64,000 nt of DNA from Methylocystis sp. Sn-Cys (GTDB lineage: Bacteria; Pseudomonadota; Alphaproteobacteria; Rhizobiales; Beijerinckiaceae), in the NCBI RefSeq assembly GCF_016745395.1, contig NZ_JAERVJ010000002.1, positions 124,001 through 188,000 on the forward strand. Direction: 5' to 3'. The translations under genes and the position numbers were made by a program. Below are positions 50,999-59,638 of this stretch, piece by piece (within the stretch, counting starts at the first letter, position 1; every line of letters starts with the position of its first letter). A model generated the notes under the pieces. That model had not been told where the DNA came from, ran no database searches, and worked only from the letters and a program-made list of their open reading frames with translations.

Positions 50999-51046
50999 TT
51001 GCAATGCAACATTTTAATTGACGCGTATTTGTGCAACGCATATATC
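50999..51046 (+). promoter_or_regulatory. phasin promoter with PhaR-like operators
   Basis: TTGACG (51018-51023), 17 bases, TATATC (51041-51046) form a good sigma-70 promoter. A perfect palindrome TTGCAATGCAA (50999-51009) lies just upstream, and TGCAACGCA (51032-51040) lies in the spacer. TGCN3-4GCA dyads are the sites of the polyhydroxyalkanoate repressor PhaR in alphaproteobacteria. So PhaR control of the phasin gene at 51128 is likely, by family knowledge. Confidence 0.55.
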
Positions 51047-51127
51047 TATGCTGTCAGCAGGGCGCGTGGGTCGCGCCGCCAGGGGGCGGCGGCTGGCTGG
51101 TCGCGCCACATTATGAGGACGAAGCCA

Positions 51128-51469
51128 ATGGTGGCCAATTTCGAAAGCGTACAGCAGCTCGGAAAAGAGCACTTCGAAGCCGTCTCCGCCGCCGCGGCGG
51201 CCGTCACGAAGGGCTGGCAGAACATCGCCGCCGAGACGACGGACTATTCCAAAAAGTCTTTCGAGAAGAGCCGTTTGCTCGCCGAAAAGCTCGTGACGGT
51301 GAAGAAGATCGACGAAGCCTTCGCGCTGCAGTCGGACTACGCCAAGAGCGCCTATGAGGATTTTGTCGCCGAGGCGACCAAGCTCGGCGAGTTGTACACC
51401 GCTATCGCCAAGGAAGCCTTCAAGCCGATCGAAACGGCCACGAAGAATTTCACGACGGCGGCCGAGTAA
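51128..51469 (+). CDS. phasin
   Basis: Phasins coat polyhydroxyalkanoate granules and set their size. The 113-residue protein has the phasin_2 pattern: FESVQQLGKEHFEAVSAAAA, AVTKGWQNIAAETTDYSKKS, FEKSRLLAEKLVTVKKIDEA and AYEDFVAEATKLGELYTAIA, all amphipathic helix. ATG 51128 is preceded by AGGACGAAG; an in-frame ATG at 51113 is less likely. The promoter carries PhaR-like sites and a strong hairpin follows the gene, so it is a single-gene unit. Confidence 0.92.
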   Translation: MVANFESVQQLGKEHFEAVSAAAAAVTKGWQNIAAETTDYSKKSFEKSRLLAEKLVTVKKIDEAFALQSDYAKSAYEDFVAEATKLGELYTAIAKEAFKPIETATKNFTTAAE

Positions 51470-51514
51470 AAACGCCGTTTCGCGGCCCCCTTTCGTCCGG
51501 GGCGGAGTATCAGA

Positions 51515-51544
51515 CGCCCGGCGGGGAGCTTCCCCGGCCGGGCG
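51515..51544 (+). terminator. strong hairpin after the phasin gene
   Basis: CGCCCGGC (51515-51522) and GCCGGGCG (51537-51544) pair, with an inner GGGGAGCTTCCCC that extends the stem. T-rich bases TTGGTCGTTT follow. It should end the phasin transcript. Confidence 0.7.
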
Positions 51545-51565
51545 TTGGTCGTTTGGGGGGAAGCT

Positions 51566-51621
51566 GGACCGCGCGCCTTCAGGCGCGCATTTTAGGAAGC
51601 GCGCCTGAAGGCGCGCGGTCC
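51566..51621. repeat. BIME-like hairpin pair (family B, copy 6)
   Basis: GGACCGCGCGCCTTCAGGCG and CGCCTGAAGGCGCGCGGTCC around an ATTTTAGGA spacer. Both arms are of the GCGCGCC/GGCGCGC subtype, the counterpart of the GCGAGCC subtype, so base changes are matched on both sides. It lies between the phasin terminator and dnaE. Confidence 0.9.
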
Positions 51622-51685
51622 AGACCACTGTGGACGGTCGCAAACATTGGTTTCAGGGCGTCTTCGCAAGCGCTAGACTCCGGCC

Positions 51686-54600
51686 ATGAGCGCCACTTCC
51701 GCCGGCTTCGTCCACCTCCATCTCCACACCGCCTTTTCGCTGCGCGAAGGCGCGCTCACGATCGGCAAGCTGATCGACTTCGCCGTGCGCGACGAGCAGC
51801 CGGCGCTCGCCGTCACCGACACCAACAACCTCTTCGCTGCCCTGGAATTTTCCGAAAAAGCGGCCAAAGCGGGGATTCAGCCGATTGCCGGCGTGCAACT
51901 GCGCGTCGATTTCGCCGACGCCAAGACGAGCGGCCCCTTGGGGCGGAACGAGGCGCTGGCCAATATCGTGCTCCTCGCCAAGACCGAAGCCGGCTATCTC
52001 AATCTCATGCGCGTCGCCTCGCGCGCCTATCTCGACACGGAGGAGGGGGATGAGCCGCATGTCTCGCTTGCGGCCCTCGCCGAGGATGCCGCCGAGCTGA
52101 TCGCCCTGACCGGCGGGCCGGACGGACCGCTCGACCGCATGTTCGCTGCCGGCCGGCCGGAGTTTGCGCGCACGCGGCTCGACACGCTGCAGGAGCTTTT
52201 CCAGGACAGGCTTTATCTCGAAATCCAGCGGCACAAGCTTCAATCGGAAACAGAGGTCGAACCTCAGCTTCTCGACCTCGCCTATCGCCGGGGCGTGCCG
52301 CTGGTCGCCACCAATGAGCCTTACTTTGCATCGCGCGGCGATTTCGAGGCCCATGACGCGCTGCTCTGCATCGCAGAAGGCACGGTGACGAGCGTCGCCG
52401 AGCGGCGCCGCGTCACCCCCGAGCATTACTTCAAGACGCGCTCGGAAATGCTGGCGCTGTTCGCCGACCTGCCGGAGGCGACCGCCAACACGATCGAGAT
52501 CGCGCGCCGAACGGCCTACAGGCCCAAAACCCGCAAGCCGATCATGCCGCGCTTCCTGCGCGACGCGCCCGACGACCGGCCGCTCACCGAGGTCGAAGCC
52601 GAGGAGCTGCGCCGCCAGGCGATCGAAGGGCTGGAGGCGCGCCTCGCGGCCCACGGGCCGGCGCCGGGCCATGAGCGGGAGGAATATGTCAGCCGCCTCG
52701 ACTTCGAGCTCGGCACGATCGAGAAGATGGGCTTTCCCGGCTACTTTCTGATCGTCTCCGACTTCATCAAATACGCCAAGTCGCAGGGTATTCCGGTCGG
52801 GCCGGGGCGCGGCTCGGGCGCGGGCTCGCTGGTCGCCTATGCGCTGACCATCACCGATCTCGATCCGCTGCGCTTCGGTCTCTTCTTCGAGCGCTTCCTG
52901 AACCCCGAACGCGTCTCGATGCCGGACTTCGACATCGACTTCTGCCAGACTCGCCGAGGCGAGGTGATCGACTATGTCCGCGACCGCTACGGCGCGGACC
53001 GGGTGGCGCAGATCATCACCTTCGGTTCGTTCCTGGCGCGCGGCGTTCTGCGCAGCGTCGGCCGCGTGCTGGAAATGCCGTTGGGGCAGGTCGACAAGCT
53101 TGCCAAGCTCGTGCCGCAGAACCCGGCCAAGCCCGTGAGCCTCGCCGAGGCGCTCGCCGGGGAGCAGAAGCTGCGCGAGGCGGTCGACGAGGACGAGCGC
53201 GTGGCGCGGCTCTTCAAGATCGCCAGCGCGCTCGAAGGGCTCTATTCCAACGCCTCGACCCACGCCGCCGGCGTCGTGATCGGCGACCGGCCGCTGCATG
53301 AGGTCGCGCCGCTCTATCGCGACCCGAAGTCCGACATGCCAGCGACCCAGTTCAATATGAAATGGGTGGAGCCCGCCGGTCTCATCAAATTCGACTTCCT
53401 CGGCCTCAAGACGCTGACCGTGCTCGCCATGGCGAGCCGGCTGGCGCGCCGCCGCGACCCGGATTTCGACCTCGCCAAAGTGCCGCTCGACGACAAGGAC
53501 ACCTACGCCATGCTCGGCCGCGGCGAGACCGTGGGCGTGTTCCAGCTCGAAAGCGCGGGCATGCGCAAGGCCCTGGTCGAGATGCACGCCGACCGTTTCG
53601 AGGACATCATCGCCCTCGTCGCGCTCTACCGGCCGGGCCCGATGGCCAATATCCCGACCTATTGCGCCGTGAAGCTCGGCGACGAGGAGGCGAATTACTA
53701 CCACCCGAAGATCGAGCCGATCCTGAAGGAGACCTTCGGGGTCATCATCTATCAGGAACAGGTGATGCAGATCGCCCAGGCGCTCTCCGGCTATACGCTG
53801 GGCGAAGCCGACATGCTGCGCCGCGCCATGGGCAAGAAGATCAAGGCCGAGATGGACGCCCAGCGCGAGCGCTTCGTGAAAGGCGCCGTCGAGCGGGAGC
53901 TGGCGCCGGAGCTCGCCAATATGATCTTCGACCTCCTCGCGAAATTCGCCGACTATGGGTTCAACAAGTCGCACGCCGCCGCCTATGCGCTGATCGCCTA
54001 TCAGACAGCCTGGTTCAAGGCGCATTATCCGGCCGAGTTCCTCGCCGCCTCCATGACCTTCGATAAAAGCCAGACCGACAAGCTGGCCGAATTTCGCGAC
54101 GAGGCGCGACGCCTCGGCATTGCCGTGGAGCCGCCCTCGATCAAGCGCTCGGGCGTTGATTTCGACGTCGCGACCGCTCCCGACGGCAAGCAGGTGATCC
54201 GCTATGCGCTCTCCGCGATCAAAGGGGTGGGTGAGGGGCAGGCGGAGTCGATCGTGCGCTCGCGGGGCGAGCGGCCCTTCAAGAGCCTTTCCGACGTCGC
54301 CCGGCGGCTCAATCCGCGCGAGGTCAACAAAAAGGTGCTCGAGAATCTCGCCGCCTGCGGGACTTTCGACGAGCTGGAGCCGAACCGCGCGCGCGCTTTT
54401 GCGGCCATCGAAAGCGTGCTCGCCACCGCCAACCGCCACGCCGAGGATCGCAAGGCCGGCCAGAATGCGCTCTTCGGCGAGGCCGAGGCGGACGACCTCG
54501 TCCTGCCCAAGGTCCAGCCCTGGCCGGCGGGCGAGACGCTGCGGCGGGAGTATGAGGCGGCCGGCTTTTTCCTCTCCGGCCACCCGCTCGACGCCTATGC

Positions 54601-55147
54601 CGGCCTCCTACCCAAATTGAGGGTAACAAACTGGGCGAAATTCTCGGCGGCGGTGAAGCGCGGCGCCGAAGCCGACCGCCTCGCGGCAGTGGTTTTGGAC
54701 CGCGCCGAGCGGCGCACCAAGTCCGGCTCGAAGATGGGCATCGTCCAATTGTCGGACCCGACTGGCCAGTATGAGGCCATTCTTTTCCAGGAGGCGCTCA
54801 ACCAATATCGCGATGCGCTGGAGAAGGGCGCCGCCGTCTTGGTGCAGCTCACGGCGAGCGTCGACGGCGACGATGTGCGCGCCAGAATTGTCTCGGTCAC
54901 GCCTCTCGCCGCCGCCGCGGCCCGCGCGCAGAAGGGTTTGCGGATCGTCGTCAGCGACCAAAGTCCGCTCGATAGGATTAAAGGCAGGCTCTCCGGCAGG
55001 GGCGAAGGCGAGGTGTCGCTGCTCGTCAAACGCGACGTTGCGCCCGAAGAGGTCGAAATTCGCCTGCCGGGCTCTTACCCCGTCAATGCCGACGTAGCGA
55101 GCGCGCTGCGGGAGATTCCTGGGGTTCTGGAGGTCGAGTATCTGTAG
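51686..55147 (+). CDS. dnaE: DNA polymerase III subunit alpha
   Basis: The 1153-residue protein is the replicative polymerase catalytic subunit. It has the N-terminal PHP domain (HLHLHTAFSLREGALTIGKL), the active-site Asp pair in PDFDIDFCQTRRGEVIDYV, GRGSGAGSLVAYALTITDLD in the palm, the NKSHAAAYALIAYQTAWFKA helix region with HhH, and a C-terminal OB fold (GIVQLSDPTGQYEAILFQEA) before the end. PHP may retain metal residues. The ATG start is as annotated for the family. It stands alone after a family B repeat. Confidence 0.96.
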   Translation: MSATSAGFVHLHLHTAFSLREGALTIGKLIDFAVRDEQPALAVTDTNNLFAALEFSEKAAKAGIQPIAGVQLRVDFADAKTSGPLGRNEALANIVLLAKTEAGYLNLMRVASRAYLDTEEGDEPHVSLAALAEDAAELIALTGGPDGPLDRMFAAGRPEFARTRLDTLQELFQDRLYLEIQRHKLQSETEVEPQLLDLAYRRGVPLVATNEPYFASRGDFEAHDALLCIAEGTVTSVAERRRVTPEHYFKTRSEMLALFADLPEATANTIEIARRTAYRPKTRKPIMPRFLRDAPDDRPLTEVEAEELRRQAIEGLEARLAAHGPAPGHEREEYVSRLDFELGTIEKMGFPGYFLIVSDFIKYAKSQGIPVGPGRGSGAGSLVAYALTITDLDPLRFGLFFERFLNPERVSMPDFDIDFCQTRRGEVIDYVRDRYGADRVAQIITFGSFLARGVLRSVGRVLEMPLGQVDKLAKLVPQNPAKPVSLAEALAGEQKLREAVDEDERVARLFKIASALEGLYSNASTHAAGVVIGDRPLHEVAPLYRDPKSDMPATQFNMKWVEPAGLIKFDFLGLKTLTVLAMASRLARRRDPDFDLAKVPLDDKDTYAMLGRGETVGVFQLESAGMRKALVEMHADRFEDIIALVALYRPGPMANIPTYCAVKLGDEEANYYHPKIEPILKETFGVIIYQEQVMQIAQALSGYTLGEADMLRRAMGKKIKAEMDAQRERFVKGAVERELAPELANMIFDLLAKFADYGFNKSHAAAYALIAYQTAWFKAHYPAEFLAASMTFDKSQTDKLAEFRDEARRLGIAVEPPSIKRSGVDFDVATAPDGKQVIRYALSAIKGVGEGQAESIVRSRGERPFKSLSDVARRLNPREVNKKVLENLAACGTFDELEPNRARAFAAIESVLATANRHAEDRKAGQNALFGEAEADDLVLPKVQPWPAGETLRREYEAAGFFLSGHPLDAYAGLLPKLRVTNWAKFSAAVKRGAEADRLAAVVLDRAERRTKSGSKMGIVQLSDPTGQYEAILFQEALNQYRDALEKGAAVLVQLTASVDGDDVRARIVSVTPLAAAAARAQKGLRIVVSDQSPLDRIKGRLSGRGEGEVSLLVKRDVAPEEVEIRLPGSYPVNADVASALREIPGVLEVEYL

Positions 55148-55271
55148 AGGATTAGTTCATGTTTTAGTGTAAGATGAGCATGCAACATATTGTTTTGAAA
55201 TATCATAATGAATGATCTTGAAGTTGAAATGTAAGTCTCTTGATGTGCGTCGGGAGGTGGAGACGACCGCC

Positions 55272-55353
55272 CGTCATTGCGAGCGAAGCGAAGCAATCCA
55301 GGGCCGCCGTGGCTGCCCTGGATTGCTTCGTCGCTTCGCTCCTCGCAATGACG
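55272..55353. repeat. family A palindrome (copy 5)
   Basis: CGTCATTGCGAGCGAAGCGA on the left, CTCCTCGCAATGACG on the right, around a GGGCCGCCGTGGCTGCCC spacer that is itself near-palindromic. The gap 55148-55546 holds no gene otherwise; AT-rich DNA around 55150-55230 follows dnaE. Confidence 0.85.
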
Positions 55354-55546
55354 AGACTAATGTCAAACAAGAGCGCAAATGTTTTGGCCGCGCCCTCGCG
55401 AAAACGGCCTCTCCATAAATTTGCGAACTTTTTCCTAGCCAAAATTTTTCTTTTCAACTGGAACATTCACGCCCTTTCGACGTTGGTCTCTTGGCCGCAG
55501 GAGCGCCAGGCCACAGGGCTTGGCGGCGGGCCATTCGGGGTTGGCT

Positions 55547-55876
55547 ATGTCGGCGACGTTCGACGAAGCGTTCAGCGCTTCCGCCCTTTTCCCTTGCGTT
55601 CAATTTGTCTCTTTCCTGGCGATCGGCGCCATGGTCGGCTGGCTGCTCGCGCGGCCCCGGGGACGAGCGGGCTGGTCCAGCTCGCTCTCCATGATTGGCG
55701 TCTGTGGGGCATGGATGGGGGCGGAATTCGCCCACCTGTTCAGGCAGGCTGAACATGGCAGCGCCGACGAGCTGGCGGCCGCCGCCATCGGGGCGTTGTG
55801 GCTCGCCTATGCCTGGCGCCGGCTCCATCCGGTTGAGGCTGGCGACGACATTGCTATTCACCAGTCCCATGCGTAG
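55547..55876 (+). CDS. small membrane protein (GlsB/YeaQ/YmgE-like)
   Basis: The 109-residue protein has two or three hydrophobic segments: FVSFLAIGAMVGWLLARPRG, then SLSMIGVCGAWMGAEFAHLF and LAAAAIGALWLAYAWRRLHP. Gly-rich helices and the GWLLARPRG turn recall the YeaQ/YmgE (transglycosylase-associated) family, though the match is partial. Inner membrane. Function unknown. The gene lies 22 bases before lipA. Confidence 0.6.
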   Translation: MSATFDEAFSASALFPCVQFVSFLAIGAMVGWLLARPRGRAGWSSSLSMIGVCGAWMGAEFAHLFRQAEHGSADELAAAAIGALWLAYAWRRLHPVEAGDDIAIHQSHA

Positions 55877-55898
55877 ATAAGGGCGCAGGAGGCGCCCT

Positions 55899-56873
55899 GT
55901 GCCCACCATCGATTTGCTCAACGACGACCCTCGGCCCAACAGCGAGGCGCGGGAGCCGGCGGCTCTGCGCCATCCAGAAAAAGCCGCGCGGCCGGATCAG
56001 CCGGTCCTCAGGAAGCCGCCATGGATACGGGTGAAGGCGCCTGGGTCCGCCGCCTGGGGCGAGACCAACGCGCTATTGAAAGGCTCCGGCCTCGCGACCG
56101 TCTGCCAGGAGGCGGCCTGTCCCAATATCGGCGAGTGCTGGGAGAAAAAGCACGCCACTTTCATGATCATGGGCGAGGTCTGCACCCGCGCCTGCGCCTT
56201 CTGCAATGTCGCGACCGGCTTGCCCGCGCCGCTCGACCCGAGCGAGCCGGGCAGGGTGGCGGAGGCGACCAAAGCCCTGGGGCTCTCCCATGTCGTCGTC
56301 ACCTCGGTCGACCGTGACGATCTTCCCGACGGCGGCGCCGAGCACTTCGCCCGCACCATAGAAGCGATCCGCCAGGTCTGTCCGGGGACGACGATCGAGG
56401 TTTTGACGCCCGATTTTCTGCGCAAGGAGGCGGCGCTCGAGCGGGTCGTGGCGGCTCGCCCGGATGTCTTCAACCATAATCTCGAGACCGTGCCCTCGCT
56501 CTATGTCACGGTGCGGCCGGGCGCCCGCTACTTCCATTCCCTGCGTCTGCTCCAGCGCGTCAAGGAGCTCGACCCGAAGCTGTTCACCAAATCCGGCCTG
56601 ATGCTGGGCCTCGGCGAAACCCGCAACGAGGTGATGCAGGTCATGGACGACATGCGAAGCGCCAATGTCGACTTTTTGACGCTTGGCCAATATCTCCAGC
56701 CGACCCGCAAGCATCATCCCATCGATCGCTTCGTTACCCCGGAGGAGTTCGACGCCTATAAAGCGATCGCGCTCGCCAAGGGCTTCGCCTATGTCGCCGC
56801 CTCGCCGCTGACCCGCTCGTCCCATCATGCGGGGGAGGATTTCGAAAGGCTGCGCAAGGCGTCTTCGCGTTAG
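55899..56873 (+). CDS. lipA: lipoyl synthase
   Basis: LipA inserts two sulfur atoms into octanoyl groups to make lipoyl-E2 for pyruvate, 2-oxoglutarate and glycine cleavage complexes. The 324-residue protein has the auxiliary cluster Cys C69, C74, C80 ([14 protein letters not shown]) and radical-SAM Cys C95, C99, C102 ([15 protein letters not shown]), plus [10 protein letters not shown] and the C-terminal [11 protein letters not shown]. The GTG start has an AGGAGG site 7 bases away. Confidence 0.97.
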   Translation: MPTIDLLNDDPRPNSEAREPAALRHPEKAARPDQPVLRKPPWIRVKAPGSAAWGETNALLKGSGLATVCQEAACPNIGECWEKKHATFMIMGEVCTRACAFCNVATGLPAPLDPSEPGRVAEATKALGLSHVVVTSVDRDDLPDGGAEHFARTIEAIRQVCPGTTIEVLTPDFLRKEAALERVVAARPDVFNHNLETVPSLYVTVRPGARYFHSLRLLQRVKELDPKLFTKSGLMLGLGETRNEVMQVMDDMRSANVDFLTLGQYLQPTRKHHPIDRFVTPEEFDAYKAIALAKGFAYVAASPLTRSSHHAGEDFERLRKASSR

Positions 56874-56956
56874 CATTCCGCGGCCAAATCTGCAGTCCCG
56901 CCGCGCCCAGCCGCCTTCACTTTCTGAAGTTACCGTTTCCGTTTGAATAGAACGCA

Positions 56957-57140
56957 TGGGGACGTGTCATTCCAGGCGGGCTGAAAGCGCGACGGGGAAT
57001 CCAGAGCCACAAGAGCGCTGGTTTTGCTCAGAGCCGTCATTGCTTCGTCGGCTCCGCCTCCTCGCAATGACGGCGGTCCGATCGCTCGTTTTACGAGCGT
57101 GGAATGACCGCGAACCGATCAAGCCCATCTCGAGTGGTTG
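56957..57140. repeat. composite repeat block (families A and F)
   Basis: The gap 56874-57288 holds no gene. GTGTCATTCCAGGCGG begins a copy resembling the 10042 palindrome. It continues with GAGCCACAAGAGCGCTGG (shared with 1604), a half family A element at 57035-57073 and the inverted family F motif GAACCGATCAAGCCCATCTC. It is thus a mosaic of the modules seen at 1531 and 27487. Confidence 0.7.
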
Positions 57141-57288
57141 GAGCGCTCCACGAATGTCCGAAAACGCTGGACATTTCTCGGGAGACGGTGTGCCTATGAT
57201 CGAGCTGCGCACACAACGATCCGCCGCGCAAGCTCCCCGCCTTTCGCGTTATTCCCAGCAACGTAATTCATGTGAGAGAAGAGTTGAG

Positions 57289-58512
57289 ATGGACGAGAGC
57301 ATAGGACAGGTCGTCCTGTTGTTGGCCGTGGCGATGATCGTCGCGATCGGGGCGCGCCAAATCAAGCTGCCCTATACTGTCGGTTTGGTCGTCGTCGGGG
57401 CGGCGCTGACGCTCTCACACACAGATTTTGGGCCGCATCTCACCCACGACTTGATCTACGACCTGATTTTGCCGCCGCTTCTCTTCGAGGCGGCCCTCAG
57501 CATTCCGTGGCGTGAACTGCGGCGCGACGGCCCGCCGATCCTGGCGCTTTCGACATTGGGAACGGCTGCCGCCGCCGCCGCCGTGGCCATCGGAATGACA
57601 TGGCTGCTCGGGTGGCCACTCGCGTCGGCGCTCGTCTATGGCTCCCTGATCGCCGCAACCGACCCCGTGGCGATCATCGCCATGTTCAAGGACAATAAAA
57701 TTCATGGGCGGATGCGGCTGCTCGTCGAAGCGGAAAGCCTCATGAATGACGGGGCGGCGGCGGTCCTTTTTGCCGTGACGCTCGGATGGGCGCTGGCGGG
57801 CGGCGGCGAGCAGCTCGGCCTGGAGACGCTCGGCACGCTCGCGCGCATCGTCCTTGGGGGGATCGGCGTCGGGGCGGCGTGCGGCGCCGCCGCCATCCTT
57901 CTGGCCGGAAGAGCATCCGAGCATCTTGTCGAAGCCGCGCTGACGACGATTGCCGCTTTCAGTTCCTTTCTGCTCGCCGAGCATCTGCACGTCTCCGGCG
58001 TGCTCGCGACCGTGACAGCGGGGCTGATGATGGGGAACCTCGGGCTTCTGAGCGCCGAGGATAAGAGCTATCTCACCCGGAAAGGCCGGGAGTTTGTCGT
58101 CTCCTTTTGGGAATATGCGGCCTTTGTCGCCAATTCGGTCGTGTTTCTGCTGATCGGGATCGACGTCGCCGGCGCGCCTTTCGAGTCCTATGGCCCTAAA
58201 CTCATTGCCGGGGCCATTCTCATTGGGCTGATCGGCCGCGCCTTGACTGTTTACCCGATCAGCTCGGCGTTCCTGCGCTCCCGCTGGGCGGTGACGTTCC
58301 CCGAGCAGCATGTTCTTTGGTGGGGCGGTCTGCGGGGCGCACTGGGGCTCGCCCTCGCGCTTTCGCTGCCGCCAACCCTGCCGATGCGCGACGAGATCAT
58401 GGTGGCCACATTCGCCGTGGTTGGCTTTTCCATCGTGATCCAGGGGCTCACGATGCCCTTGCTGCTACGGCGGCTCGGGTTTCTGGACGAAGCAAACGGG
58501 GGCCCTCACTGA
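57289..58512 (+). CDS. Na+/H+ antiporter (CPA1, NhaP-like)
   Basis: The 407-residue protein has about 12 membrane segments. It shows the CPA1 marks: LPPLLFEAALSIPWRELRRD, IAATDPVAIIAMFKDNKI with the ion-binding Asp, LVEAESLMNDGAAAVLFA, and WWGGLRGALGLALALSLPP near the end. It exports Na+ (or K+) for H+. ATG 57289 is preferred; ATG 57196 would add 31 residues before the first helix. The stop overlaps the next start (TGATG). Confidence 0.9.
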   Translation: MDESIGQVVLLLAVAMIVAIGARQIKLPYTVGLVVVGAALTLSHTDFGPHLTHDLIYDLILPPLLFEAALSIPWRELRRDGPPILALSTLGTAAAAAAVAIGMTWLLGWPLASALVYGSLIAATDPVAIIAMFKDNKIHGRMRLLVEAESLMNDGAAAVLFAVTLGWALAGGGEQLGLETLGTLARIVLGGIGVGAACGAAAILLAGRASEHLVEAALTTIAAFSSFLLAEHLHVSGVLATVTAGLMMGNLGLLSAEDKSYLTRKGREFVVSFWEYAAFVANSVVFLLIGIDVAGAPFESYGPKLIAGAILIGLIGRALTVYPISSAFLRSRWAVTFPEQHVLWWGGLRGALGLALALSLPPTLPMRDEIMVATFAVVGFSIVIQGLTMPLLLRRLGFLDEANGGPH

Positions 58513-59513
58513 TGATGGAAGTCTGGGGCAAGTTCGTCGTTTGCGTCTCCCTGATTGCCGTCGCCGGGCCCTCACTCAGCCGATATGGAGACGTCATCGC
58601 CCAAAAGACGGGCTTGTCGCGGGGATGGATCGGCTTGTTGCTCCTGGCGACAGCGACCTCTCTTCCCGAGCTTTTCACGGGCGTGAGCGCCGTCACAGCC
58701 GCCGCAGCGCCGAATATTGCAGTTGGCGACGCCTTAGGAAGCTGCATTTTCAATTTGGTGATCCTGGTGTTGCTCGACGTCATGAGCCGCGAAAGTTCGG
58801 TTTTCACCCGAATGGATCAGGGCCACGTGCTCACGGCGGGCTTCGGGGTCATCCTGATCGGCTTTGCCGGAGCCTCAGTTCTGGTCGGATCGAGCGGTTT
58901 CGCGCCCGCGTTCTCTCACGTCGGGATTTTCACGCCCGTCCTGATCGTCCTCTACCTTGTGGCGATGCGCGCCCTTTTCGATTATGAGGCGCGCCGCCCT
59001 CTCGCCTTGGACTCGCAGGACGCCGGGCCGCGCATCGGGCTCGCCCGCGCCGTCCTGGGCTATCTCGCCGCCGCCGTGATTGTGGCGGGAGCTGGTGTCT
59101 GGTTGCCGTTTGCCGGCACGGAAATTTCCGAGGCGATGGGCTGGCAGGCGACCTTTGTCGGCACATTGTTCATCGCGGCTGCGACATCCGCCCCCGAGTT
59201 GATCGTCACGCTGGCCGCCCTGCGGATTGGCGCGCTGGATATGGGCATCGCCAATCTTCTCGGCAGCAACCTATTCAATATGTTGGTCCTGGCGGTCGAC
59301 GATGTTGCTTACCGCTCCGGCGCTCTCTTCGCCGCCGCGTCGCCGACGCACGCCGTGACCGCTTTTGCGGCCGTCATTATGTCCGGCATTGTCATCGTCG
59401 CCCTGCTTTATCGGCCATCCACCCGCTTTTTCGGGCTGATCGGCTGGACCAGCCTTGCGCTCTCCGCCTGCTATTTTCTCAGTTCCTATGTGATTTACCT
59501 CTACGGACATTAG
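58512..59513 (+). CDS. CaCA-family cation exchanger (YrbG/NCX-like)
   Basis: The 333-residue protein has about 10 membrane segments and the two alpha-repeats of CaCA exchangers: the first with TATSLPELFTGVSAVTAAAA and GDALGSCIFNLVILV, the second with AAATSAPELIVTLAALRIGA and NLLGSNLFNMLVLA. The family exchanges Ca2+ (or other cations) for Na+ or H+. It is translationally coupled to the CPA1 gene (TGATG), which is unusual and suggests joint ion work. Confidence 0.9.
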   Translation: MMEVWGKFVVCVSLIAVAGPSLSRYGDVIAQKTGLSRGWIGLLLLATATSLPELFTGVSAVTAAAAPNIAVGDALGSCIFNLVILVLLDVMSRESSVFTRMDQGHVLTAGFGVILIGFAGASVLVGSSGFAPAFSHVGIFTPVLIVLYLVAMRALFDYEARRPLALDSQDAGPRIGLARAVLGYLAAAVIVAGAGVWLPFAGTEISEAMGWQATFVGTLFIAAATSAPELIVTLAALRIGALDMGIANLLGSNLFNMLVLAVDDVAYRSGALFAAASPTHAVTAFAAVIMSGIVIVALLYRPSTRFFGLIGWTSLALSACYFLSSYVIYLYGH

Positions 59514-59577
59514 AGCGCATTCCGCAAAAGTGGACAGGCTTTTGCGACGAGAAAGCGCTAGGGCGCATTGCCCTGTC
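59513..59577. repeat. Rhizobiales-type short palindrome (family E, copy 1)
   Basis: AGAGCGCATTCCGCAAAAGT and CTTTTGCGACGAGAAAGCGC form a loose inverted repeat with GCAAAAG...CTTTTGC as the core. Similar GAGCGC...AAAGCGCT palindromes are frequent in Hyphomicrobiales gaps. It lies between the exchanger and opgC. Confidence 0.65.
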
Positions 59578-59638
59578 GAATCGGGATAATTATGATTTTC
59601 TGGCGGCAGGACGTCCCACAGGAAAACCGGCAATCGCA

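Noticed and set aside
51653-54583. A 976-codon frame opposite dnaE
   Set aside because: dnaE on the plus strand is certain (PHP, PDFDIDF). The antisense frame has no known motif.
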